Shown here in pieces: positions 16,331-24,701 of a stretch of 46,879 nt of DNA. The notes beneath the pieces were generated by a model. The model had not been told where the DNA came from, made no database searches, and saw only the letters and a list, made by a program, of their open reading frames with translations. The position numbers and the translations under genes were made by a program. Each line of letters begins with the position of its first letter. Position 1 is the stretch's first letter. The stretch comes from Nodosilinea sp. LEGE 06152 (lineage in GTDB: Bacteria; Cyanobacteriota; Cyanobacteriia; Phormidesmidales; Phormidesmidaceae): assembly GCF_015207525.1 (NCBI RefSeq), contig NZ_JADEWR010000023.1, positions 33,237-80,115 on the forward strand, in the 5' to 3' direction.

Positions 16331-17642
16331 GCTGCGCCTGGGTCGAAGCTCTAGCCGCAATTGCCCCCCGCAGCTGGGCGATCGCTGTCACGTACTGGCT
16401 ATCCTGCTCGGTGCCGAGGCGATCGGGGTGCATCCACAGGTCGCGCTGGTCGGCCTCGGGCGACTCAGCCACCACGTTGGGGGCAATGCCCTTATGGTTG
16501 ATGTCGGCCCCTGAGGGGGTGTAGTAGTGGGCGATGGTGACATTGAGGCCCGAGCCATCGCGCAGGCGGTTGACCGACTGCACCAGGGCCTTGCCAAAGG
16601 TTTGAGTGCCCACCACCGTGGCCCGGTGGTCATCTTGCAGCGCCCCGGTGAGCACTTCGCTGGCGCTGGCCGAGTTGCCGTTGACCAGCACCACCAGTGG
16701 TTTATCGGTAATGGCGGTATGGTTGGCGCTGACCGCTTCGCTCTGGCCCGCCCGGTCTACGGTGCGCACGATCGCCCCGTCATCGAGCCACATGCGGGCG
16801 ATCGCGATCGCCTGAGCTAAAATGCCTCCTGGGTTGTTGCGCAGGTCGAGCACATAGCCCTCCACCTGCTGCTCCTCCAGGCTTTTGATTGCCCGCTCCA
16901 TCTGGTCGGCAGACTGGGCGTTAAACTCGTTCAGGCGCAGGTAGCCAAGGCGCTGCCCCTCGATCTCCCGCAGGGCCGAGGTCACCACTGGCAGGTCAAT
17001 GCGGGCGCGGGTGAGGGTGAGCGCAAAGGGAGCCGTATCGTTGCGCTGCATCAGCAATTCCACCGTGGTGCCGGCTTCACCGCGAATCTGGCTGGCGGCG
17101 GCCTCCACCGTCATGCCCTGGGTTGAGGTGCCGTTGATCTGCAAAATGTGATCGCCTGGCTGCACGTTGGCGGCGATCGCCGGAGACCCCTCAATCGGCT
17201 GCACCACCACCAGCGCCTGGGTCTCGGGGTCCAGGGCCAGCCGCATCCCCACCCCCACCAGTTGGCCGCTGGTCTGGCTCGAAAACGCCTGAAACTCCTC
17301 CGGCGTCATAAACCGAGTGTAGGGGTCATCGAGCTTGGCCAGCATTTCCTCCAAGGCCGTGTAGGCGGCATCGGGGGAGGTGTATTCCTGCCCCAGCAAC
17401 AACTGCCGCTCCTGTACCCAGTCCACCTGGTTAAAGTTGGGGTCAACATAGGAGCGATGGACAATTTGCCAGGCTTCATCTAAAACGCTCTTGGGACTGT
17501 CTTGCCAGGCGGCCCAGGCCGTGGTGGTAAGGACGGGTAGCCCGATCAAGGTCAGGCTTGAGGTGAGGGCCAGGGCTTTTTCGGCGGATGACCAGGCGGC
17601 AATTCTAGACTGTAGGGCAAAACGGCGGCGAAGTTGAGGCAT
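16326..17642 (-). CDS. Carboxyl-terminal processing protease, CtpA family (S41)
   Basis: A 438-residue periplasmic or lumenal protease. A signal peptide ends near TTAWA (residue about 45). A PDZ domain (residues about 130-215, VGVGMRLALDPE and PGDHILQINGT) precedes the S41 catalytic core. The nucleophile Ser lies in NGNSASASEVL and the general-base Lys in TFGKALVQ. Cyanobacteria have several Ctp paralogues; CtpA removes the C-terminal tail of precursor D1, so this gene is of interest with psbA in the same window, but I cannot say which paralogue it is. The gene stands alone on the minus strand downstream of a 340-base gap. Confidence 0.93.
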   Translation of the reverse strand: MPQLRRRFALQSRIAAWSSAEKALALTSSLTLIGLPVLTTTAWAAWQDSPKSVLDEAWQIVHRSYVDPNFNQVDWVQERQLLLGQEYTSPDAAYTALEEMLAKLDDPYTRFMTPEEFQAFSSQTSGQLVGVGMRLALDPETQALVVVQPIEGSPAIAANVQPGDHILQINGTSTQGMTVEAAASQIRGEAGTTVELLMQRNDTAPFALTLTRARIDLPVVTSALREIEGQRLGYLRLNEFNAQSADQMERAIKSLEEQQVEGYVLDLRNNPGGILAQAIAIARMWLDDGAIVRTVDRAGQSEAVSANHTAITDKPLVVLVNGNSASASEVLTGALQDDHRATVVGTQTFGKALVQSVNRLRDGSGLNVTIAHYYTPSGADINHKGIAPNVVAESPEADQRDLWMHPDRLGTEQDSQYVTAIAQLRGAIAARASTQAQR

Positions 17643-17979
17643 GACAAGCAGCGAGTGTAGAGTAATAGCTACAGAACAGTAGGACGGTGCAACCAGGGCC
17701 TATAAGCACCGCCAAGATGCTGTGGCAGAGGGTCTACTGCCGCTGGATTAGCCCCACTCGTCTATAGATAGCCCCGAGCATAACCACCGCCTGTGGCAGA
17801 CCTGTGACAAAAGCTTGACAAACCCGCAGGTGGCTAGCGCTCAACGGCAGAAGTTTGGCTACCGTCGCGCAAGCCCCTGGCTTGCCGCAGGCGAGACGCC
17901 TGCGCGACAATAGTTGAGAAATTTCTGCCATACAGTACTAGCCCAGTCTCAAGCTACAAGGCGGCTGACTATTTCCTAC
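17643..17979. other. Intergenic region with nested palindrome
   Basis: About 340 bases upstream of the protease gene. The only clear structure is the nested palindrome at 17864-17908. The left part should contain the protease promoter. No gene is seen. Confidence 0.4.
17864..17908. repeat. Nested palindromic repeat
   Basis: GTCGCGCA (17864-17871) pairs with TGCGCGAC (17901-17908). Inside, GCAGGCG and CGCCTGC (17887-17903) form a second perfect hairpin and AGCC/GGCT a small third. The GCAGGCGAGACGCCTGC core is a common interspersed motif in cyanobacterial genomes. Confidence 0.6.
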
Positions 17980-18198
17980 TTACTGCCAGGGCCCCAGTTT
18001 GGCATCCATGGCCTCGATGTAGGCCGCCTGGGGCGGGTCAATGTCGCCCAAGTAGGGATGCTCGATACGATCCTGCCTGCCCGATTCTTCAGCGGAATCT
18101 ATCTCTGCCGACGCCAAAACAGGGGCGGCTAATAAGCTAAAACTAGCAGCCAAAATCGCCGTTGCAATGCGAAGTTCAGAATCATAGATGGTGCTCAT
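17980..18198 (-). CDS. Small secreted protein, unknown
   Basis: A 72-residue product from ATG 18198, which has AGGAG 10 bases upstream; the longer frame to 18219 lacks this. Hydrophobic residues about 12-27 followed by LASAE form a signal peptide. The mature part is short, acidic and ends HPYLGDIDPPQAAYIEAMDAKLGPWQ (last residues given in part: KLGPWQ). I do not recognise it. It is leftward and isolated, divergent from the MprF-like gene. Confidence 0.6.
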   Translation of the reverse strand: MSTIYDSELRIATAILAASFSLLAAPVLASAEIDSAEESGRQDRIEHPYLGDIDPPQAAYIEAMDAKLGPWQ

Positions 18199-18473
18199 CG
18201 CTAAAGTTCTCCTAAACAAGAATAGGGATGACTGTAGGGATGAGATGTGCTGCTCGGATGTTAAACCTGCGTCAATCGAGTACCACTAGCCCACGGTTGG
18301 GTGCCCACTTTTTTAACCTTGTAGCCTTGCCACTAATTTGCCACAGGTTTGCCATTGGCCTCTGCCAAAGTGAACGTGTTCCTCTTAGAACACAATGACA
18401 CCATGCTGTCGTTTCAGGCGGCCTATGCTGCCCCTTAGACTGAAGTGGTTGCTTGCCAATGAGGAGACACCGT

Positions 18474-21113
18474 GTGATCAGCAGGCGTACCCAGCTCGGC
18501 GTTTGGTTCACAGCAGTGCTGACGGCTATGGTCGGTCTGGTCAACCTGTGGTCAGCCGTTACCCCTGGATTGCCCCATCGCATCGACTGGTTACGAGGGA
18601 TTTTGCCCACTGAAGTTCGCCTTGGGGCTCATGTGTTCGCCGCCTTGAGCGGCTTCTTTTTGCTGCTGCTGGCGGCCAATCTGCTGCGGCGCAAGCGGGT
18701 AGCCTGGGGGCTGGCGGTGAGCCTACTGATAGTTTCTATCCTAAGTCACCTAATCAAAGGACTGGATTTAGAAGAAAGTCTGCTATCACTGGTGCTGCTG
18801 GGGCAACTGCTGTGGCTGCGGCCCATCTTCACCGCCCAGTCCGATCGCCCCTCGATTGTGCAGGGCTTGCGGGTGCTGGTGGGGGCACTGCTGTTTACCC
18901 TGGCCTACGGCACTCTGGGCTTTTGGGCGCTCGATCGCCACTATGCCACCCCGTTTAGCCTACCTGAGGCGGTGGGCCAGACCCTGGCCATGTTTTTTAC
19001 CATCGACAATGGTGGGCTGGTGCCTACGACCCGGTTTGGGCGACATTTTGCCAACTCTATTTATATGGTGGGCGGGGTGACGCTGCTCTATGCGGCCTGG
19101 ATGCTGTTTCGCCCGGTGATTTTTCGGGGGGCAGCCAGCGATGCCGAGCGAGAGCGGGCCACAGCTATTGTGGAGCAGTACGGCAGATCTTCCCTGGCCC
19201 GGTTCGCCCTGCTAGAGGATAAATCCTACTATTTCAGCCCGTCGGGGCAGACGGTGATTGCCTATGTGCCCAAGGGACGGGGGGCGATCGCTCTAGGTGA
19301 TCCCATTGGGCCAGAAATCGATCGGCAGGCAGCGATCGCTGGGTTTCGAGAATTTTGCGATCGCAACGACTGGCACCCTGCCTTTTACCAGACCATGCCA
19401 GATGATCTGGAGGTCTACGAGTCTTCAGGGTTTCGCACCCTCAAAATTGGCGAAGAAGCCATTGTCGATTTGCACCATTTCACCCTGGAGGGCAAAGCTG
19501 GCCGCAACCTGCGCACGGCAGTCAACAAATTTACCAAGCAGGGCTACCGGGTGCAGTACTACGCACCCCCCGTCAGCGACGAGCTGCTGGCCGAGTTGCG
19601 GGCGATTAGCGACGACTGGCTAGAGGCCATGGAGGGGGCCGAAAAGAAGTTTTCCCTCGGCTGGTTTGACCTCGATTACCTGCGAGGTTGCAAAATTGCC
19701 GTGGTGGAAGATCCCCAGGGCATTCCGGTGGCCTTTGCCAACCTGGTGCCCGAATACCAGCTCAACGAAGCCACCATTGACCTGATGCGCCACCGTCGAG
19801 ATATAGAGCACGGGGCAATGGATTTTTTGTTTGTCTCGCTGATGCAGCACAGTCAGGCCCAGGGCTACGACAGCTTCAACCTGGGCCTGGTGGCCCTCGC
19901 CGGGGTAGGTGACGATGCCAATGCCCCCCGGATTGAAAAGGGCATGCACTATCTCTACGAGCATCTCAACTCGATCTACAACTTCCAGGGCCTGCGAGCC
20001 TACAAAGACAAGTTTCATCCCCACTGGGAGCCCCGCTACTTTGCCTATCCACGCCTGGGGGAACTGCCCGATGTAGCAGTAGCCCTGGTGCGGGCCGATT
20101 CGGGCGATCGTCTGCAAGACTACTTCGGCACTCAGTTCTTGAGTACCGCTCTCACTTACGGCCTCAAGCGCCTGGCTCACATTCTGCCGATTGGCCTCAG
20201 TCTGGGCCTGTTTGGCCTGTCGATCTGGGCCATCTCCAGCGAGCTGCACCAGCACCGACCCGGCGACATTCTCCGCAGCATTGGGGCAATTCCAGCCTGG
20301 GCATTGGGAGGTGCGATCGCCCTCACGGCCCTCAACTACGCCTTTCTCACCGGCTACGATACCCTGTCCGCCCGGTTTGTGCGGCAGCCCCTGCCCTACG
20401 CCAAAACGGCCCTGGTGGCGGTAATCAGCTACGGCATTAGCAACAGCGTGGGCCTGGCCTTGCTCAGCGGCAGCGCCATTCGCTATCGCTTTTACACTGC
20501 CTGGGGGTTCAGTCCCGGCAAAATTGCCCAAATGATTGCCTTTTGCAACCTGAGCTTTTGGCTGGGGCTGTTTGCGGTGGGCGGTCTGGTGTTTACGGTA
20601 GAGCCGCTCTCGGTGCCGGGCCTGCTGCACCTGCCCTTTCAGACCGCACACCCCCTGGGCATCCTATTTCTGGCGATCACGGTGGCCTACCTGCTGCTCA
20701 GCAGCTTTAGCCGCCGTGCGGTTCACCTCAAAGGCTGGGTGCTACCCCACCTGCCGCCTGGGCTGGCTCTAAATCAGATTGCGATCACCTCCTGCGACTG
20801 GGCGCTGGCAGCAGCGGTACTCTACGTACTGCTACCTACCCACCCTGGGCTGACCTACTTCATCTTTTTTGGCAGCTACCTGCTGGCCCAAATCGCCGGG
20901 GTGATCAGCAATGTGCCGGGGGGCCTGGGGGTGTTTGAAACGGTACTGATTCTGCTGGTCTCGCCGCCAATTCCCTCGGATCAGCTGCTTGGGGCGCTGC
21001 TAGTGTATCGGCTGGTCTATTACTTTTTGCCCCTGCTGGTGGGGGTGGGGCTGCTGGCGCTCTACGAGCTGCGACGTCGCCGGGGCCGGGTTAAGGCAAG
21101 CAAGCCTGGATAG
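18474..21113 (+). CDS. MprF-like lipid aminoacyltransferase/flippase, permuted domains
   Basis: The chosen GTG start at 18474 has GAGGAG 7 bases upstream; the frame is open from 18453. Five or so N-terminal membrane spans come first. A soluble DUF2156 (GNAT-fold) domain follows at about residues 210-525, with AYVPKGRGAIALGDPIGP, AGRNLRTAVNKF and FLFVSLMQHSQAQG. The last 310 residues have multiple spans of the UPF0104 flippase type (YGISNSVGLALLSGSAIRYR, NVPGGLGVFE). MprF enzymes transfer an amino acid from aminoacyl-tRNA to phosphatidylglycerol and flip the product. In canonical MprF the flippase is N-terminal; here it is C-terminal. Amino-acid specificity cannot be read. Confidence 0.85.
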   Translation: MISRRTQLGVWFTAVLTAMVGLVNLWSAVTPGLPHRIDWLRGILPTEVRLGAHVFAALSGFFLLLLAANLLRRKRVAWGLAVSLLIVSILSHLIKGLDLEESLLSLVLLGQLLWLRPIFTAQSDRPSIVQGLRVLVGALLFTLAYGTLGFWALDRHYATPFSLPEAVGQTLAMFFTIDNGGLVPTTRFGRHFANSIYMVGGVTLLYAAWMLFRPVIFRGAASDAERERATAIVEQYGRSSLARFALLEDKSYYFSPSGQTVIAYVPKGRGAIALGDPIGPEIDRQAAIAGFREFCDRNDWHPAFYQTMPDDLEVYESSGFRTLKIGEEAIVDLHHFTLEGKAGRNLRTAVNKFTKQGYRVQYYAPPVSDELLAELRAISDDWLEAMEGAEKKFSLGWFDLDYLRGCKIAVVEDPQGIPVAFANLVPEYQLNEATIDLMRHRRDIEHGAMDFLFVSLMQHSQAQGYDSFNLGLVALAGVGDDANAPRIEKGMHYLYEHLNSIYNFQGLRAYKDKFHPHWEPRYFAYPRLGELPDVAVALVRADSGDRLQDYFGTQFLSTALTYGLKRLAHILPIGLSLGLFGLSIWAISSELHQHRPGDILRSIGAIPAWALGGAIALTALNYAFLTGYDTLSARFVRQPLPYAKTALVAVISYGISNSVGLALLSGSAIRYRFYTAWGFSPGKIAQMIAFCNLSFWLGLFAVGGLVFTVEPLSVPGLLHLPFQTAHPLGILFLAITVAYLLLSSFSRRAVHLKGWVLPHLPPGLALNQIAITSCDWALAAAVLYVLLPTHPGLTYFIFFGSYLLAQIAGVISNVPGGLGVFETVLILLVSPPIPSDQLLGALLVYRLVYYFLPLLVGVGLLALYELRRRRGRVKASKPG

Positions 21114-21249
21114 GGCAGGGGGGCAATCGCCTAAGGCAGTATGGCATTAGTGTCCTTACTCTTGTCCCGACAGCGTCCCGCTTTTCGCAGGATAGAGTTC
21201 ACACCGCAGAACTCATGTCTTAGATTGCTTACCATTGTCGAACATCACA

Positions 21250-21789
21250 CTAAACCAGCTCCAACAGCGAAACTCTAGAAACCGGCTGAGAAATTTGCTG
21301 ATTGAAGCAAGTAAACTGCTGAAAGTCTACTTTGCTCAAATGACAGCGGTGGATACGACTTCCCTCAACTGCAAGAATTATGCCTCGCTGCTGAGTTAAA
21401 ACCTGTAAGGTTTCATCGTAAATGCAGTCAATTCGGTAGGTACAGCCCTCGAAGGTTATTCCCGTAGCGCTGTGTTGCCCTACCTTCTCCAAGATCTGTT
21501 CCGCCTGCTGAATCACGGTAATGACCTGCTGCCAGTAGCTTTGAACCTGGTGCGGCATTAATTCCCAATATTTCCTCGGCATTGGTTTGCCCTCAGCTAC
21601 CCGTTGACCGATGGTTTTAATCGTCTCCAATGTGCTCTCAGGAACTTCCATGGCTCTGGCAATTCGGTACCAGTCCCGTAGTTGAACCAGGGTTGGGTTC
21701 TGCAAGTCGGAAGGATTTGAACGTTGGGTGGACAATCGCCCATAAGCCTCGATCTGTTTGGCAATCTTTATCTGATACCAATCGTCCAT
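21250..21789 (-). CDS. Unknown protein with decayed paralogue downstream of tRNA-Thr
   Basis: A 179-residue product if started at the ATG at 21789 (MDDWYQIKIAKQ); the open frame extends to 21867 through what looks like repeat sequence. The central region VQLRDWYRIARAMEVPESTL is helical and amphipathic; the C-terminal part is beta-rich, with repeated aromatic and Cys residues (FEGCTYRIDCIY). No catalytic motif is recognised. A broken paralogue lies at about 21985-22460 on the same strand, and a MutS-like gene follows it upstream. It appears to be the surviving member of an accessory block. Confidence 0.6.
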   Translation of the reverse strand: MDDWYQIKIAKQIEAYGRLSTQRSNPSDLQNPTLVQLRDWYRIARAMEVPESTLETIKTIGQRVAEGKPMPRKYWELMPHQVQSYWQQVITVIQQAEQILEKVGQHSATGITFEGCTYRIDCIYDETLQVLTQQRGIILAVEGSRIHRCHLSKVDFQQFTCFNQQISQPVSRVSLLELV

Positions 21790-21935
21790 GCCGCTAGCGC
21801 GGCACCCCCAACGATAAAAATAGCCACAGCCGGTCCCTGAGCGAAGTCGTTGGTGAAGCCGCCCCAAAGGGGCTAGGGACGGCTATTTACAGAGCAAATC
21901 CGAGTCACACAACCCCGATTCGTAACCGGTACCTC

Positions 21936-21965
21936 GTAGGGAGCATTGCACTGCAATGCCCCTAC
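21936..21965. repeat. Palindrome of the GTAGGG...CCTAC type
   Basis: GTAGGGAGCATTGCA faces TGCAATGCCCCTAC with a one-base centre, giving a nearly perfect hairpin. A related palindrome lies at 27065-27096 and a partial one (GCCCCTAC) near 4756-4765. It is an interspersed intergenic element. Confidence 0.65.
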
Positions 21966-21984
21966 AAATTGGTGGTATACAGAC

Positions 21985-22460
21985 AGAATTTGGTATGAGT
22001 ACTCGTTGGGCAGCAAGCCTCAAAAACACCTCGATTTAACCGTCGTACCCGCTTCCACAGAACGGTTTCATCACCCCGATAAACGCTAGTGGGCTGGCAG
22101 GTTTCAGGGTTAATCAGCGCGAGGCAGCAGCGATGCTGAGGTGATAGTTGCTGCTGTGGATCTGATAGGTTTTACCGCTGCAGTGTTGGCCTTCGCTGTC
22201 CTGGGTACCGACGGTACTGAGGATACTACGGGCCTGCTCAGTGACGGTAGTGATCTGAGCCTGCCAGGCGGATTCATCGCGGGTCATGGCTTAGATGTCG
22301 CGATCGCCCAGTGCATTCCCCGCCATCACTCCCTGACTGCTTACTTCAATCTGCTTCAGGTGCTTCTCCGATCGGCCAATATCGCGAGCATGGCGATACC
22401 ACTGCCACAGGTCTTCAACGGAGAGCTGTGCCCTCTTTGGCGGGGGCAATCGGGTTTCCT
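21985..22460 (-). pseudogene. Broken paralogue of the 21250-21789 protein
   Basis: Reading leftward, LSVEDLWQWYRHARDIGRSE matches VQLRDWYRIARAMEVPES of the intact neighbour, and ARSILSTVGTQDSEGQHCSG-TYQI matches AEQILEKVGQHSATGITFEG-TYRI. An in-frame TAA (22291-22293) interrupts it. A frameshift near 22120 carries the C-terminal part into another frame (CCLALINPETCQPTSVYRGD). It is therefore a nonfunctional copy arisen by tandem duplication and decay. Ends are approximate. Confidence 0.75.
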
Positions 22461-22466
22461 CGACAG

Positions 22467-23052
22467 CTAGAGGAGGAGCCTCGATGGGCTTTTCAGTGAG
22501 GGGGGAGGAGCGGCAGTCTGATTCCAGGCTGGATCACCCTGAATGAAATAGGTTTGAGGTTGGGCTTGCCCCTCAAAGGTTTCTAAAAAGAATAGACTGG
22601 GCTGCTCTTCTGATATCAGCAATATTTCAGGGGTCAGAGCGATCGCTGAATTGCTTGACTCCTGAGGAATTGCAGGTGCTTCATGGGCCTGACTGACCGG
22701 AGCCGCCACCGGATTTTCTGAAGGTTCGATCTGAGGATGTACCTCAATGGCCTCAGCGCCATCGGCTGTCACCACCGAGATGCTCTGCTGCAGCCATTCT
22801 AAATAGCGCTCCTTGGCATGGACCGGAAAGCCCGTCACAGGCACCAGGCACTCGGCCCAGGTCAGGGCTGCCCGAATCGGTGCTGGTAAGAATGACCTCG
22901 GTTGTCTCCGCCAGTACTCTAGCATCGGCCATAAACGCTTCGTAAAACTGGCCATCTGCGGTTTTGGTTAGAAGCAAACCCTCTGGATACTGCGTCTTCA
23001 GATCGAGACAAGCTTTGAGCTCCGGTTTCAGAGGATTGACTTCCTCAGCCAT
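22467..23052 (-). pseudogene. MutS-domain-I-like gene broken by a 7-bp duplication
   Basis: The 5' frame (23052 to about 22845) encodes LDLKTQYPEGLLLTKTADGQ, then FYEAFMADARVLAE and VILTSTDSGSPDLGRVP; the 3' frame continues VTGFPVHAKERYLEWLQQSI. Joined, these match the mismatch-recognition domain I of MutS (compare FYEAFFEDA, VLTSRD, GIPHHALERYL). The frames are split by a perfect tandem repeat CAGGCAC at 22838-22844 and 22845-22851; removing one copy restores RVPVTGFP. There is no MutS ATPase domain; after domain I the chain is low-complexity, ending near 22467. Small cyanobacterial proteins with only this domain exist; their role is not clear to me. Confidence 0.75.
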
Positions 23053-23373
23053 TACTTCTGGTTAAGGTTGCAACTGTTCTCTCGCAGCCTCAGCAAACCC
23101 CTAATAGCGCTCACCACCAAAGCGAAACCGCAGCTGGAGGCGGGTCATGGAAGGTAATTACCTGGACAGTTCCCTTAGAAGCCTTATCAGACGCAGGCTT
23201 TGACACCTTTTAGGCGGTCATACGTACTACTTTCTTTTACACCCAACTTACACCCAAAGTGGACGAAAAAGGCCCAATCCAGAGGCTGAGTTACACCCAG
23301 CATAGTGCCTGAAGAGGTTGGCCAGGGTCTGGCCTAACCACTGAAACCCCTATTATAGCGTTGTTTCATTGAA
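23053..23373. other. Intergenic region upstream of the broken MutS-like gene
   Basis: About 320 bases between the pseudogene start and tRNA-Thr. TTACACCCAA occurs twice about 13 bases apart near 23238-23262, with a third TTACACCCA near 23291. They could be operator repeats or element ends. Nothing else is recognised. Confidence 0.4.
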
Positions 23374-23445
23374 AGCCGATGGCGGGATTTGAACCCGCGA
23401 CCGCTCGATTACGAATCGAGTGCTCTACCACTGAGCCACATCGGC
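23374..23445 (-). tRNA. tRNA-Thr (CGU)
   Basis: On the minus strand a full cloverleaf is seen. The acceptor stem is GCCGATG/CATCGGC, the D arm contains GGCTCAGTGGTAGAGC, the anticodon stem CTCGA/TCGAG holds loop TTCGTAA with anticodon CGT, and the T arm is GCGGG-TTCAAAT-CCCGC. CCA is not encoded. The 72-nt length is normal. The accessory block to its left begins just after its 3' end, an arrangement common when elements integrate at tRNA genes. Confidence 0.96.
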
Positions 23446-23623
23446 AAGAGATATTTACAGTCACTTAGTATAGCAGTGGTAGGCGATCGCTTTGCCGAGT
23501 TATTTCCAGCACCGCGCTAGCTAGTTTGTCTATGCTGAGCTAGCGCAGGCTATTGTACAGGTAGAGCCATGATTGCCGGACCTATAGCAGAGTGGCCCAG
23601 AGCGGCCTAGTTAACTCCTACGT

Positions 23624-24145
23624 CTAGTCTTTCTCAATATACTTACGAACGCTGTTGAGATCGATGTAGCGATCGGTGGCGTTGCGCAGCTCACGGGCAA
23701 TCATGCCCTCTGTAGAGACTACGGTGATATGGGTATTTTTAGATCTCAGCAGTTCGATCGCCCGTTCAAAATCGCCGTCGCCGCTAAACAAAACCACCTC
23801 ATCGTACTGGTCGACAGTATTGAACATATCGATAGCGATTTCAATATCGAGGTTGGCCTTTTGGGAGTAACGGCCAGAGGTATCGTCGTAATATTCCTTG
23901 AGGATTTTAGTGCGAACGGTGTAGCCTAAACTAATTAGAGCGTCCCGAAAACCGCGCTGGTCCTGAGGGTCTTTGAGGCCAGTGTACCAAAAGGCGTTTA
24001 CTAGAGTAGCGCCACCATCAAGACTGAGAAAGTATTCGAGCACCCGCTTAGGATCAAAAAACCAGCCATTCTTCTGCTGGGCGTAGAACATATTATTGCC
24101 GTCTACAAAAATCGATAAGCGCTTCAAGCCGTACTTATTAGACAT
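23624..24145 (-). CDS. LabA/DUF88-like NYN-domain protein
   Basis: A 173-residue soluble protein that is almost entirely a NYN (PIN-like) nuclease fold. It has an N-terminal Asp in LSIFVDGNNMFYAQ, a middle acidic KANLDIEIAIDM and VVLFSGDGDFERAIELL; these acidic residues form the presumed metal site. The family includes LabA, which affects circadian output in Synechococcus elongatus, and other presumed RNases. It is a single gene on the minus strand. A hairpin at 24307-24334 lies in its upstream region. The NYN assignment is firm; a clock role here is only by family resemblance. Confidence 0.88.
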   Translation of the reverse strand: MSNKYGLKRLSIFVDGNNMFYAQQKNGWFFDPKRVLEYFLSLDGGATLVNAFWYTGLKDPQDQRGFRDALISLGYTVRTKILKEYYDDTSGRYSQKANLDIEIAIDMFNTVDQYDEVVLFSGDGDFERAIELLRSKNTHITVVSTEGMIARELRNATDRYIDLNSVRKYIEKD

Positions 24146-24701
24146 AAATATTTTGAGTAATTAACTTAATGAGTTACCTATAGTCGTTGTAGATGCTGGG
24201 TTTCCCAAGTGAGTAGTCTGGCTAATTAGAAAACGGCTTCAGCTTGGTTGCCATAGACCAAACAAAACCCATCTATTCACATATATAAGCAAGGGTAGAG
24301 TGTAACGGTTTCTCCTAAAAAAATCTAGGAGACCGGCAAACTAAGCTCTTTAGGAAGAATTGTTTTGGGGTTAAGCTCTAACTGCGGCCGCAAATTTTAG
24401 GCAAGACTGGATGGGGATGACTACGCCCAGGTGGTTACCGATCGGAGGACTAGCGGCTTAGACGCTAGGGAGCAGTGCCGAGGCCAGCTGCTCTGCCCTC
24501 TAATCCTCTGTAAAGCTACCTTGGGCAACGCTACCCACAACTGCTACAACCGCCGTTGCGACAGTCAATACCAGTGCTACCTGTTGTCACCCCTTGTATT
24601 TAGATTAGATACCATACACGATAAAATCCTAAAATTAAGTTTATCTTTCTAACCAGTATAAGCGCTCACACTCAATTCTGGACTGTCGTGCCCTTGGTGA
24701 C
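24146..24701. other. Intergenic region
   Basis: The left part is the upstream region of the LabA-like gene. A hairpin at 24307-24334 on the minus strand reads GGTCTCCTA, a T-rich loop, then TAGGAGAAACC, with one bulge. The rest shows no gene; a 73-codon frame (24431-24652, plus) lacks family resemblance and a ribosome site. Confidence 0.45.

Noticed and set aside
19620..20651. 343-codon minus-strand frame
   Set aside because: Lies opposite the MprF-like gene; no family pattern.
24431..24652. 73-codon plus-strand frame
   Set aside because: No ribosome site, no recognisable features, Cys-rich odd composition.
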